In this document: positions 1-8,362 of the stretch, piece after piece
Position numbering within the stretch: position 1 is the first letter of the stretch
Layout of the letters: each line of letters begins with the position of its first letter
Source: an uncultured Muribaculaceae bacterium
GTDB lineage: Bacteria > Bacteroidota > Bacteroidia > Bacteroidales > Muribaculaceae
Reading direction: 5' to 3'
Length of the DNA: 22,098 nt
Assembly: GCA_938039795.1 (NCBI GenBank)
Contig: CALHWU010000156.1
Coordinates: forward strand, 1 to 22,098
The notes under the pieces: model-generated
Told to the model about the DNA's origin: nothing
Database searches by the model: none
Seen by the model: only the letters and a program-made list of their open reading frames with translations
Translations under genes and position numbers: made by a program

Positions 1-2052
1 GTCGCGCAGACGGGCCGCCTCGATGAATTCCATGCGTTTGGCTGCGTCGACCATCTCCACGCGCTTGCGGGTGATGGAGCGCTGCAGCTCTTCGCAGGTC
101 ATATAAGGGATCACGGGATCGGCGGCGATATCCACGCGGGTTGTGTATTCGCTCTCGTAGGTGACCTTCGGAGCCTGGCCGTCGCGCCGCGAGCTTTTGG
201 CTGCCGGTTTGCCGGATCGCGGCGATGTCTGCGGCGCGGCGATATCCTCCTCTCCTGTGTCGACGCCGATTATACGGTTGCGGGCCTTCACGATGGCCTG
301 AGGCGTGATGCCGTGCTCCTCGTTGTATGCGAGCTGTATCTGTCGGCGCCGTTCGGTCTCGTCGATGGTGAGCTGCATGCTCTCGGTGATCTTGTCGGCA
401 TACATTATCACGCGGCCTCCGAGATTGCGGGCAGCGCGCCCTACGGTCTGCGTCAGCGACCGGTGGGAGCGCAGGAAGCCCTCCTTGTCGGCGTCGAGGA
501 TGGCCACGAGCGACACTTCCGGCAGGTCGAGGCCTTCGCGCAGCAGGTTCACTCCGATAAGCACGTCGTAGACGCCTGCACGCAGGTCGTCAAGTATCCT
601 TATGCGGTCGAGCGTGTCGACGTCGCTGTGTATGTAAGCTGTCTTGACCTTGAGTTTCGTCAGGTAGTCGTTTAGCTCCTCGGCCATGCGTTTGGTGAGA
701 GTCGTCACGAGCACTCTCTCCTGCCGCTCGATGCGCAGCTGTATCTCTTCCATCAGGTCGTCGATCTGGTTGAGCGACGGTCTCACCTCTATGATCGGGT
801 CGAGCAGACCCGTGGGGCGAATCAGCTGTTCTACGACAACTCCTTCGCTCTTCTCAAGCTCGTAGTCGGCGGGTGTAGCGCTGACGTAGACCACTTGCTT
901 CGTAAGCGATTCGAATTCCTCGAACTTCAGCGGGCGGTTGTCGAGGGCGGCCAGGAGACGGAAGCCGTATTCCACAAGATTCATCTTACGCGATACGTCG
1001 CCGCCATACATCGCACGGATCTGTGGCACGGTCACATGGCTCTCGTCGATTATCGTCAGAAAATTATCTGGGAAATAGTCGAGCAGACAGAAAGGGCGCA
1101 TTCCGGGCTGTCGCCCGTCGAAATAGCGGCTGTAGTTCTCGATACCTGGGCAATGGCCTACCTCGCGCATCATCTCCACGTCGTAGGTGACGCGCTCGTA
1201 GAGCCGCTTGGCTTCGAGTTCGCGGGCCTCGCGGTTGAAGAATCCCACCTGTTCGCCAAGATCAAGCTCAATCTGTGCTATTCCGCTGGCCATACGCTGG
1301 GGTGAGGTTACGAAAATGTTGGCGGGGAAGATCCTGAAAGAGTCGTGCTTGCCCAGTATGACGTTGTCGCGCGGATAATAGCTCGAAACCGATTCGATCT
1401 CGTCGCCCCAGAATGTGACGCGCACCACGATCTCCTCATATGCAAGGTATATGTCGACCGTATCGCCCTTGACCCTGAAATTGCCGCGCCCGAGCTCCAT
1501 CTCGTTGCGGCTGTAGAGAGCGCCCACAAGCTCGCGCAGGAAAGCGTTGCGGCTCACCTTGCGGCCGCGGTATGCCTCTATGACGTTGCTGTTGAAATCC
1601 TCTGGATTGCCCATGCCGTAGATGCATGATACTGAACTCACCACGATGACATCCTGGCGCCCCGAGAGCAGGGCGGAGGTAGTGGCGAGACGCAGCTTGT
1701 CGATCTCGTCGTTGATCATCAGGTCTTTCTCAATGTATTTGTCGACCGACGGTATGTAGGCTTCCGGCTGATAGTAATCGTAGTAGGATACGAAATATTC
1801 CACGGCGTTTTCCGGAAAGAAATTTTTCATCTCTCCGTAGAGCTGGGCAGCGAGAGTCTTGTTGTGGCTGAGTATCAGAGTGGGGCGTTTCACCTCTTTG
1901 ATGACGTTGGCCATGGTGAATGTCTTGCCCGATCCGGTGACGCCGAGCAGCGTCTGGGCGGGCAATCCCTGGTTGATACCGTCGACAAGTTCCTTTATGG
2001 CGCGCGGCTGGTCGCCTGTGGGACTGTATTCCGATGAGAGTCTGAAATCCAT
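1..2052 (-). CDS. uvrB: UvrABC excinuclease subunit B (3' end beyond window)
   Basis: DNA-damage-verifying helicase-like subunit of nucleotide excision repair, which receives DNA from UvrA and recruits UvrC. The visible 684 codons are open with no internal stop and begin MDFRLSSEYSPTGDQP, the usual UvrB start. Walker A GVTGSGKT is at about residues 37-44. The beta-hairpin region that clamps DNA (SYYDYYQPEAYIPSVDRY) is at about 89-106, the DEAD-like box DESH at 336-339, and helicase motifs around RAARNLGGR lie further on. The last visible residues, MEFIEAARLRD, are the start of the C-terminal UVR domain that binds UvrC, so only a few residues are missing. A Ser/Pro/Lys-rich linker precedes the UVR domain. 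It is divergent from bcp. A TAACTTTG box ends only seven bases before the ATG, so the mRNA may have almost no leader. Confidence 0.97.
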   Translation of the reverse strand, partial: MDFRLSSEYSPTGDQPRAIKELVDGINQGLPAQTLLGVTGSGKTFTMANVIKEVKRPTLILSHNKTLAAQLYGEMKNFFPENAVEYFVSYYDYYQPEAYIPSVDKYIEKDLMINDEIDKLRLATTSALLSGRQDVIVVSSVSCIYGMGNPEDFNSNVIEAYRGRKVSRNAFLRELVGALYSRNEMELGRGNFRVKGDTVDIYLAYEEIVVRVTFWGDEIESVSSYYPRDNVILGKHDSFRIFPANIFVTSPQRMASGIAQIELDLGEQVGFFNREARELEAKRLYERVTYDVEMMREVGHCPGIENYSRYFDGRQPGMRPFCLLDYFPDNFLTIIDESHVTVPQIRAMYGGDVSRKMNLVEYGFRLLAALDNRPLKFEEFESLTKQVVYVSATPADYELEKSEGVVVEQLIRPTGLLDPIIEVRPSLNQIDDLMEEIQLRIERQERVLVTTLTKRMAEELNDYLTKLKVKTAYIHSDVDTLDRIRILDDLRAGVYDVLIGVNLLREGLDLPEVSLVAILDADKEGFLRSHRSLTQTVGRAARNLGGRVIMYADKITESMQLTIDETERRRQIQLAYNEEHGITPQAIVKARNRIIGVDTGEEDIAAPQTSPRSGKPAAKSSRRDGQAPKVTYESEYTTRVDIAADPVIPYMTCEELQRSITRKRVEMVDAAKRMEFIEAARLRD

Positions 2053-2058
2053 AATCTG

Positions 2059-2066
2059 CAAAGTTA
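2059..2066 (-). promoter_or_regulatory. Bacteroidetes -7 box for uvrB
   Basis: TAACTTTG on the minus strand matches the Bacteroidetes -7 consensus TAnnTTTG. It ends seven bases before the uvrB ATG. No good -33 TTTG is visible at the usual 19-21 base spacing, so this is a moderate call. Confidence 0.5.
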
Positions 2067-2112
2067 CTCATTTTTTTGCTCTGAAACGGGTCATATTGCT
2101 CCATTAATTGTT

Positions 2113-2120
2113 TAACTTTG
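2113..2120 (+). promoter_or_regulatory. Bacteroidetes -7 box for bcp
   Basis: TAACTTTG matches TAnnTTTG and lies 36 bases before the bcp ATG. The -33 region is weak (only ATTG nearby, at short spacing). With the uvrB box it forms a divergent pair, and the two boxes make a 9-base inverted repeat (GCAAAGTTA / TAACTTTGC). Confidence 0.5.
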
Positions 2121-2156
2121 CAAATAACCGTTTTTTGGAATCAAACATATTTAATC

Positions 2157-2609
2157 ATGCTACAGAAAGGTGACAGAATACCCTCCGTTCTCGGTACAGG
2201 CCCCGACGGAGCTGAGGTGAAGGCTTCCGATTTTGCAGGGAAGCCGCTCGTAATCTATTTTTATCCTAAGGACAACACTCCCGGATGCACAGCCGAGGCG
2301 TGCTCGCTTCGCGATTCATACCACGAACTGACCGGCAGGGGCTATACGCTGATCGGCATAAGCAAGGACTCGGTGGAGAGCCATATCAGGTTTGCCGACA
2401 AATATTCACTTCCTTTCCTGCTTCTGAGCGATCCAACGACCGAAGTAAATCAGGCGTTCGGCGTATGGCAGAAAAAGAAAATGGCCGGACGCGAATACAT
2501 GGGCACTGTCCGCACAACCTTCATCGCCGATGCCGATCATGTGATCACAGATGTTATCACCAAGGTGGATACGAAGAAGGCTGCCGAACAGCTGCTGCCT
2601 CTGCTCTGA
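2157..2609 (+). CDS. bcp: Thioredoxin-dependent thiol peroxidase, BCP/PrxQ family
   Basis: Reduces hydrogen and organic peroxides in the cytoplasm using thioredoxin. The protein is 150 residues, the normal size for this family, and begins MLQKGDRIPSVLG. The active site reads PGCTAEACSLRD. Cys44 fits the peroxidatic cysteine and Cys49 the resolving cysteine, the 5-residue spacing of atypical two-Cys BCP enzymes. The upstream proline/threonine context (KDNTPGCT) is typical. The ATG at 2157 was chosen because a longer in-frame reading would start on a TTG inside the promoter box. It converges on the DUF4270 gene, and a strong hairpin lies between the two. Confidence 0.95.
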   Translation: MLQKGDRIPSVLGTGPDGAEVKASDFAGKPLVIYFYPKDNTPGCTAEACSLRDSYHELTGRGYTLIGISKDSVESHIRFADKYSLPFLLLSDPTTEVNQAFGVWQKKKMAGREYMGTVRTTFIADADHVITDVITKVDTKKAAEQLLPLL

Positions 2610-2636
2610 TACCGGATGCCGGCCAAGCTGAATAAA

Positions 2637-2675
2637 AACGGCGGCGAGATGGGTTCACCCATTCTCGCCGCCGTT
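2637..2675 (-). terminator. Intrinsic terminator of the GT5/DUF4270 unit
   Basis: A long GC-rich hairpin lies between convergent genes: AACGGCGGCGAGA pairs with TCTCGCCGCCGTT, and TGGG/CCCA closes the stem with one bulged A around a TTCA loop. Read on the minus strand, the stem is followed by TTTTTATT, so it best serves the lipoprotein gene. The plus-strand side lacks a T run, although the stem may still help stop bcp transcripts. Confidence 0.8.
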
Positions 2676-2693
2676 ATGGTTGTCATATGCCGG

Positions 2694-4082
2694 TCACTTG
2701 CCTGATTGCTTGCTGTAAGTAAGTTTTATTTTGGCCTTTTCGAGGTTCAGTTTTACCATGGCCGGTTTAGTCACGTAAGGAGAAACATTTGTGATGTAAG
2801 TCGTGCCTGAAGAATAGTAACTGGAAGATGTCGTTTCCGTCTCTACGTTCACCGGTGTGATGATGAATGTCCAGTCGTCAGACGTCACAGCGCTTTTGGC
2901 GAGCATGTCGAGGATGTACTGACGCATCTCGCTGAAGATATAGCTTTTGCGGGCGCTATTGTAGGTGGCCATGAAAGATGTCTTCGAGTCAGCGATCTTG
3001 TTTTTCTCAAAAAACTCTTTCTTTTTGTTTTTGAGCACCATCAGCACCTGCTGCGGAACTTCGATGCCGTAGTCGTTGACTATCTCCTCTGCCGGAATCT
3101 CGCAGCTCACGTTGTTGAGCACCGACAGGCTCCCCGCTCCTCTGCGGTAGCTGGAGAGGACGGCGTCGAGAGGAAATTCAAGTTCCACCTCCGTACCGGC
3201 CGGGGCAACCAGAAGATTGTCGCCCGATGTGATCATGCCCCTGATCTCAGGGCTGATGGTGAGGTCTATGTTGTTGTTGGTCACCACCTCCGGTGTGACA
3301 GCCATATATGATCGTACAAGCTGGTAGATGGTGTCTTTCTCCACATCATTGACTGTCACCTTGTCTTTTTTGCGGTAATACACGTTGACTCGGGTCTCCG
3401 ATATGTTCATCACGCGTCCGGAGCCGAAAGTGTTCCTGACATATATGCCGGGAAACCATGCCGTGAATGCGGCAGGAGTCGCGAAGTCTTCCGGCGCTTG
3501 CTGGAAATGGGTGAAAAGATCTGTGGCGAATGATTTCGGGAGATCAACCATAACTGAACGGAACGACTGCTCACTGATGGAATCGTTCCACATAGCATTG
3601 GCGGTATAGATGGTCTGTCCGAGACGGTCGGACGCAGAGTAGTAGCCTTCCGGCGAGAAATTGCTATAGATTGGCGAAGGAAGAGCCTTGTTGAGGCGGA
3701 AGACCTCAAGTCCCATAGGTACAATCGAGTCGCCTGTGAAGTCGTTGGTGGTCATGAACAGGATCAGCTTGCACGAATCCACGTCGTCGACTGTCACTCC
3801 TTCGGTGTCGATATTCATCGAAGGCATGAACTGGCATACGAAATCAGATTCGATCGAACCGTATTCCTTGGCGTCGAGTCGTCCAAGAAGCTGGGTCAGC
3901 GTGCGGCTCTGTACTACCGGATTGTCGATCGTGGTGCCTGTGACACTGAAAGAGGAGTCGACCACTATTTCTGATGTCATAACATCGTCAACGAGCGACG
4001 AGCCGATCGTAGTGGAGTCGTCGTTGCATGAGGAGAAAACCAGAAGCGAGCCGAGAGCCGTAATTATGAGCGGGCGTTTCAT
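2694..4082 (-). CDS. DUF4270 family lipoprotein
   Basis: A 462-residue exported protein of unknown function, recognised as DUF4270 by its opening after the lipid site (SCNDDSTTIGSSLVDDV) and its overall beta-rich, Ser/Thr-rich character. The N-terminus MKRPLIITALGSLLVFSSC is a lipoprotein signal peptide with the lipid Cys at residue 19, so the protein should be anchored to a membrane, probably the outer one. It starts 21 bases after the GT5-like gene and is very likely co-transcribed with it. From memory these two genes are neighbours in many Bacteroidales, which suggests a shared envelope or glycan task, but no reaction can be assigned. Confidence 0.85.
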   Translation of the reverse strand: MKRPLIITALGSLLVFSSCNDDSTTIGSSLVDDVMTSEIVVDSSFSVTGTTIDNPVVQSRTLTQLLGRLDAKEYGSIESDFVCQFMPSMNIDTEGVTVDDVDSCKLILFMTTNDFTGDSIVPMGLEVFRLNKALPSPIYSNFSPEGYYSASDRLGQTIYTANAMWNDSISEQSFRSVMVDLPKSFATDLFTHFQQAPEDFATPAAFTAWFPGIYVRNTFGSGRVMNISETRVNVYYRKKDKVTVNDVEKDTIYQLVRSYMAVTPEVVTNNNIDLTISPEIRGMITSGDNLLVAPAGTEVELEFPLDAVLSSYRRGAGSLSVLNNVSCEIPAEEIVNDYGIEVPQQVLMVLKNKKKEFFEKNKIADSKTSFMATYNSARKSYIFSEMRQYILDMLAKSAVTSDDWTFIITPVNVETETTSSSYYSSGTTYITNVSPYVTKPAMVKLNLEKAKIKLTYSKQSGK

Positions 4083-4103
4083 AGTCAGTTGAAAAAGGGA
4101 AAA

Positions 4104-4961
4104 TCAGTTTTTGTCTGAAAGTTTTGTTTCGCCATCTTTTTTAGCGAGAAGTGACTGGTAAAAATCATGGTATGCTGCAGTAGTGGATTCCTCGCCGTCG
4201 GGTCCGGGATATTCGAGCACAGGCTTGCCGCTCTTGCGGGCGTAGTCAAGCAGTTCGGCCGGGATATCGGGTGTCGTCACTACAACGGCATCGCTGTGGT
4301 CTATGCCGAGCTTGTTGATGCTCAGCCAGTCGAAATCACAAGTACCGAGAGACTGCAGGCAATCGTCGGTAAATCCGGCAAGTTTCAGCTTTTCAAGGAA
4401 ACGGCTGTCGAGCGTGCCCTCGAAAGATTCGGGGCGCAGGGAGTATACTACCACTGACTTCGACAGTCCCGGATCATCCTGATAAAGATGACGTATGTAG
4501 AGTGGAGCAAGAGCCGCTATCCATCCGGTGCAATGTATCACTGTCGGATCCCAGCGCAATTTGCGCACGGTCTCTATGACACCCCTCACAAAAAACATCG
4601 AGCGCTCGTCGTTGTCCTCCGGCGACGACACGGTCTCAAGTATTTTTGTTCCGGGCCCTTCGAAATAATCGTCGTTGTCAATAAAATAAACCTGCATGCG
4701 GGTGGGCTGCAGAGTAGCGACCTTGATAATCAGAGGATGGTCATTGTCATCAATAGATATATTCATCCCCGAGAGCCTTATCACCTCATGAAGCTGATTG
4801 CGGCGTTCATTGATACTTCCGTATTTAGGCATGAACGTCCTCACTTCATAGCCATGGCTCTGAATGTCCTGCGGCAGGTTGCGGCCGAACAGAGAGAGTG
4901 GCGTCGAAGGAAGATAGGGATTGATCTCCTGCGAGATGTAAAGTATTTTTTGATGATTCAT
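4104..4961 (-). CDS. GT5-domain (glycogen/starch synthase-like) protein, N-terminal domain only
   Basis: A 285-residue cytoplasmic protein resembling the N-terminal Rossmann domain of glycogen synthases (KILYISQEINPYLPSTPLSL, then VRTFMPKYGSINERRNQLHE). Full GlgA is about 480 residues with two GT-B domains; here the second domain is absent. The KxGGL motif that binds ADP-glucose is also missing: the equivalent stretch reads PSTPLSLFGRNLPQ. Activity as a glycogen synthase is therefore doubtful, though Bacteroidales homologues are often labelled so. Start chosen at MNHQKILYIS to match the family; an upstream in-frame ATG at 4982 (MDHSLYE) is possible. First gene of a two-gene unit with the DUF4270 lipoprotein. 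Confidence 0.85.
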   Translation of the reverse strand: MNHQKILYISQEINPYLPSTPLSLFGRNLPQDIQSHGYEVRTFMPKYGSINERRNQLHEVIRLSGMNISIDDNDHPLIIKVATLQPTRMQVYFIDNDDYFEGPGTKILETVSSPEDNDERSMFFVRGVIETVRKLRWDPTVIHCTGWIAALAPLYIRHLYQDDPGLSKSVVVYSLRPESFEGTLDSRFLEKLKLAGFTDDCLQSLGTCDFDWLSINKLGIDHSDAVVVTTPDIPAELLDYARKSGKPVLEYPGPDGEESTTAAYHDFYQSLLAKKDGETKLSDKN

Positions 4962-5000
4962 TTCATATAGGGAATGATCCATATTAGGCGATTCCGCCTG

Positions 5001-5008
5001 CAAAGTTA
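5001..5008 (-). promoter_or_regulatory. Bacteroidetes -7 box for the GT5/DUF4270 unit
   Basis: TAACTTTG on the minus strand matches TAnnTTTG. It lies 18 bases before the ATG at 4982 and 39 before the ATG at 4961. No clear -33 element is visible. It is divergent from the dsbD operon promoter. Confidence 0.5.
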
Positions 5009-5080
5009 GCTATTTTTTTTGAATTACGCCACTTTTTAGTCTTTGGCGCTTCTGATCCGACTGACGGGCTTCGACAGACG

Positions 5081-5112
5081 TTTCGCCATGTAGAGTTTTT
5101 TTGTTACCTTTG
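5081..5112 (+). promoter_or_regulatory. Promoter of the dsbD-mazG-topB operon
   Basis: TTTC at 5081-5084 (one mismatch to the -33 TTTG), exactly 20 bases, then TACCTTTG at 5105-5112 (perfect TAnnTTTG). The leader to the first ATG is about 25-30 bases. No other such box was noticed at the junctions inside the seven-gene run. Confidence 0.7.
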
Positions 5113-5143
5113 TGGTCAATTTCAACCAAATGTTTTTCATGAT

Positions 5144-5608
5144 ATGAATCGTCTGTTAATTATAGTATTCGGGCTCTGGGCTTCGATAACTGCGCTGGCA
5201 CAGGCGCCTGAAGCTCCGGTGCGCTGGCAGGTCACGGTCAGAATGGCCACATCCACAGAAGGGACTGCGGTATTCAAGGCTCGCCTGCAGCCCGGATGGC
5301 ATCTCTACGGAATGCAATTGCCTGAAGGAGGGCCAAAGCCTACGGTAATCGATATGTCGGCAAGCAAGGGTGTCAAGTTTATTTCGCCTCTGAAAGCCGA
5401 CAGGGAGCCGCTTACAGTCCATGACAAAATGTTCGGCATAGATCTTACCTGGTGGGATTCCGACATAGTCATCCGCCGCAAATTCACTGTCACAGATCCT
5501 GCTGATGCAAGAATCGCAGGCAAGATCACGTTTATGGGGTGTAATGACCAGACCTGTTCGCCCCCATCCGTTTTTGAATTCAATAAACCCGTGCCCAAGA
5601 AGTCATGA
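5144..5608 (+). CDS. Stand-alone DsbD alpha (N-terminal) domain protein
   Basis: A 154-residue exported protein with a signal peptide (MNRLLIIVFGLWASITALAQ, cleavage likely after ALA at about residue 19). The mature part is a single DsbD N-terminal immunoglobulin-like domain. It shares landmarks with the N-terminus of the next gene product: GWHLYG at about 51-56, the EGGPKPT turn, a LTWW stretch, and a Cys pair in MGCNDQTCSPP (Cys133, Cys138). In DsbD this pair takes electrons from the membrane domain and passes them to periplasmic partners. The stop overlaps the dsbD start by ATGA, so the two are translationally coupled. It is probably a periplasmic electron carrier fed by DsbD; that role is inferred. 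Confidence 0.85.
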   Translation: MNRLLIIVFGLWASITALAQAPEAPVRWQVTVRMATSTEGTAVFKARLQPGWHLYGMQLPEGGPKPTVIDMSASKGVKFISPLKADREPLTVHDKMFGIDLTWWDSDIVIRRKFTVTDPADARIAGKITFMGCNDQTCSPPSVFEFNKPVPKKS

Positions 5609-7584
5609 AAAGATTATTGTTGACGGCTGCGATATTGCTGTCGGCGCTTGCGTCAACGTTGAGCGCCCAGATGCTGAATCCTATAAAATGGACTGTTAGC
5701 GCAGAAATGACGTCATCTTCCGAAGGAGTGATAAATTACACGGCTTCTATCGAGCAGGGATGGCATCTGTATGGAACATCACTTCCTGACGGAGGGCCAA
5801 AAGCCACTGCGGTGAGCTATATACGGCTCGAAGGTATGGAGCTTATCGGTGATCTCACGCCCTCGCAGGCACCTGTCGAGAAGATGGATCTGACGTTCAA
5901 TCTCAATCTTAACTGGTGGGAGCAGGACGTGACTTTGAGCCAGCGGTTCCGCCTTAAAGATGGCAGCAAAGGATACGCCGTTGAGGGTGAAATCACATTT
6001 CAGGGATGCAATGACGGCAGCTGCATTCCACCTACAAGAGAGCCTTTTGAACTGATAAGCGAGGGCTTTGTGCCGGCGCAGGCTGACGCGGCTCCTGTCA
6101 GCGCAGATGTTGTGGCGTCAGCGGTAAAGCAGACTCCGCAGTCGGAGGCCGACTGGTGGAAACCCGTCGTTTTTCCCGACAATGGCGAGACCACCAGTCA
6201 GAACATTGCCGACTCGTCATGGTGGTATATTTTCATCTGGGGATTCATAGGCGGACTCGTCGCTCTGCTCACGCCATGTGTGTGGCCGATGATACCGCTG
6301 ACCGTGAGCTTCTTCCTCAAGAAAAACAACAACCGGGCCAAGTCGGTGCGCGACGCTCTCATCTACGGTGGCGGCATAATAGTGATCTATCTCGGTCTGG
6401 GCCTCGCCATAACAATGATTTTCGGGGCAAGCAAACTTAACGACCTGGCCACCAACGCGGTGTTTAATCTGGCATTCTTCCTGCTGCTGCTGGTATTCGC
6501 CATCTCGTTCTTCGGAGCGTTTGACATCAAGCTCCCTTCGCGCTGGAGCAACGGAGTCGATAGCAAGGCTGAACGCACTACCGGACTTATAAGCATATTC
6601 TTCATGGCTTTCACGCTCGTGCTGGTATCGTTCTCATGCACAGGGCCGATCATCGGCACACTGCTCGTCGAGGCTGCTTCTGTGGGCAATATTGCAGGTC
6701 CGGCGGTAGGTATGGGTGCGTTTGCGCTGGCCCTGGCAATTCCGTTCACCCTCTTCGCCATCTTCCCCTCGTGGCTCAAGGAGATGCCGCGTTCGGGCGG
6801 TTGGCTTAACTCCGTGAAGGTAGTGCTTGGCTTCCTCGAACTGGCCCTGTCGCTCAAATTTCTCTCTGTCGCCGACTTGGCTTATGGCTGGGGAATACTT
6901 GACCGCGAGGTGTTCGTGTCGCTCTGGGTCGTGATCTTTATCCTGCTCGGCCTGTATCTGCTTGGTAAACTGCAGTTCTCGCATGATTCGCCGACAGATT
7001 ACGTCAGCATACCCCGTTTCTTCATGGCTCTTGTGTCGCTGAGTTTCGCCGTATATCTGATCCCAGGTCTCTGGGGCGCGCCGCTCAAGAGCGTCAGCGC
7101 TTTCGTGCCACCGCTCTACACACAGGATTTCAACCTGTATGCGGGCGGTGATTTCCGCGAGTTCCATGATTATGACGAGGGCATGAGATACGCCGCCGAA
7201 AACGGCCGTCCGGTGCTGATCGATTTCTCGGGCTACGGATGCGTCAACTGCCGCAAGATGGAGGGAGCCGTGTTTGACACTGAAGTGATCTCGGGCATAA
7301 TACGCGACAATTTCGTGCTGATCAAGCTGATGGTCGACGACAAGACTGATCTGGCCACTCCTATGACTGTTATTGAGAACGGCCGCGAGGTACGTCTGAC
7401 CACTGTAGGCGACAAATGGAGCTATCTGCAGCGCAGCAAGTTCGCCGCCAACAGCCAGCCTTACTACGTGATGCTCGATAATGCGGGCAATGTAGTGGAG
7501 CAGCCCTATTATTACGATGAAAACGTAGAGAAGTTCGGCGAATGGCTTGAAAGTGGCATAAAGAATTATTCTGATGGAAAATAA
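5605..7584 (+). CDS. dsbD: Thiol:disulfide interchange protein DsbD
   Basis: Inner-membrane reductase that moves electrons from cytoplasmic thioredoxin to the periplasm. All three modules are present in 659 residues: a signal peptide (1-22); the alpha domain with Cys135 and Cys140 (FQGCNDGSCIPP); and a membrane core from about 205 to 490 with Cys225 in LLTPCVWPMIP and Cys345 in SFSCTGPIIG. The C-terminal thioredoxin-like gamma domain has the CVNC motif (Cys546, Cys549) in DFSGYGCVNCRKMEG. All six redox cysteines are therefore intact. It overlaps the preceding alpha-domain gene by 4 bases and mazG by 11. The alpha domain resembles the upstream protein, suggesting tandem duplication. Confidence 0.96.
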   Translation: MKRLLLTAAILLSALASTLSAQMLNPIKWTVSAEMTSSSEGVINYTASIEQGWHLYGTSLPDGGPKATAVSYIRLEGMELIGDLTPSQAPVEKMDLTFNLNLNWWEQDVTLSQRFRLKDGSKGYAVEGEITFQGCNDGSCIPPTREPFELISEGFVPAQADAAPVSADVVASAVKQTPQSEADWWKPVVFPDNGETTSQNIADSSWWYIFIWGFIGGLVALLTPCVWPMIPLTVSFFLKKNNNRAKSVRDALIYGGGIIVIYLGLGLAITMIFGASKLNDLATNAVFNLAFFLLLLVFAISFFGAFDIKLPSRWSNGVDSKAERTTGLISIFFMAFTLVLVSFSCTGPIIGTLLVEAASVGNIAGPAVGMGAFALALAIPFTLFAIFPSWLKEMPRSGGWLNSVKVVLGFLELALSLKFLSVADLAYGWGILDREVFVSLWVVIFILLGLYLLGKLQFSHDSPTDYVSIPRFFMALVSLSFAVYLIPGLWGAPLKSVSAFVPPLYTQDFNLYAGGDFREFHDYDEGMRYAAENGRPVLIDFSGYGCVNCRKMEGAVFDTEVISGIIRDNFVLIKLMVDDKTDLATPMTVIENGREVRLTTVGDKWSYLQRSKFAANSQPYYVMLDNAGNVVEQPYYYDENVEKFGEWLESGIKNYSDGK

Positions 7585-8362
7585 GTCAACAAAACTTAAA
7601 TCCGAGGCGATCGGGCGCGTCATAGACACGCTCGATCGTCTGCGGGTGGAGTGTCCCTGGGATCGTAAGCAGACAAACACTTCTCTCCGGTCAAATACGA
7701 TCGAGGAGGTCTACGAGCTTTGTCAGGCGTTGATGGACGACAATGTGGCCGATATCCGCAAGGAGCTCGGCGACGTGATGCTCCATATCCTTTTCTACGC
7801 GAAGATCGCGGAAGAAAAGGGACAGTTTGACATGGCCGATGTCGCCGATTCTCTCAACGAGAAGCTCATATACCGTCATCCCCATGTTTTCGGGCAGACC
7901 CGCGTAAGCGATGCCGCCCAGGTATCTGAAAACTGGGAAAAGCTTAAGCTTCATGAGAAGGGTGGCAACAGGAGCGTACTCGCGGGAGTGCCGCAGGCGC
8001 TGCCGGCTCTCATCAAAGCTTACAGAGTGCAGGAAAAAGCAGCTAATGTAGGTTTTGACTGGCCTGACAGTCAGGGGTGCTGGGATAAAGTAGGAGAGGA
8101 AATCGCTGAGTTGCGCGAGGAGACGGTTCGCGGCGACAAGGCGGCTATCGAAAAGGAGCTTGGCGACGTGATGTTCAGCATCGTCAATCTCGCCCGCAAA
8201 CTTGGCGTGAATCCGGAGAATGCTCTTGAGCTGACCAACCGCAAGTTCATAGCCCGATTCAATCACATAGAGCAGGCTGCAAAGGCGATCGGGAGGTCGG
8301 TCGACTCGATGACGCTGGAGGAAATGGATGCCCTCTGGAACGAAGCCAAGGTAGAGGAATGA
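7574..8362 (+). CDS. mazG: Nucleoside triphosphate pyrophosphohydrolase MazG
   Basis: Cytoplasmic all-alpha enzyme that hydrolyses NTPs or dNTPs to the monophosphate and pyrophosphate. The 262 residues match the two-domain E. coli type. The first domain carries CPWDRKQT, then EEVYE (44-48) and ELGDVM (64-69), the acidic Mg-binding residues. The second repeats the pattern with EEIAELREE followed by KELGDVMFSIVNLAR. The ATG at 7574 lies inside the end of dsbD (11-base overlap) and gives the expected N-terminus. The stop overlaps the next start (ATGATG). A role in limiting aberrant nucleotides or (p)ppGpp is known for the family but cannot be read here. Confidence 0.95.
   Translation: MENKSTKLKSEAIGRVIDTLDRLRVECPWDRKQTNTSLRSNTIEEVYELCQALMDDNVADIRKELGDVMLHILFYAKIAEEKGQFDMADVADSLNEKLIYRHPHVFGQTRVSDAAQVSENWEKLKLHEKGGNRSVLAGVPQALPALIKAYRVQEKAANVGFDWPDSQGCWDKVGEEIAELREETVRGDKAAIEKELGDVMFSIVNLARKLGVNPENALELTNRKFIARFNHIEQAAKAIGRSVDSMTLEEMDALWNEAKVEE

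Noticed and set aside
6634..7680. Long minus-strand reading of 348 codons opposite dsbD
   Set aside because: Antisense to an unambiguous gene, with low-complexity, His/Arg-rich composition and no motif; a codon-bias shadow.
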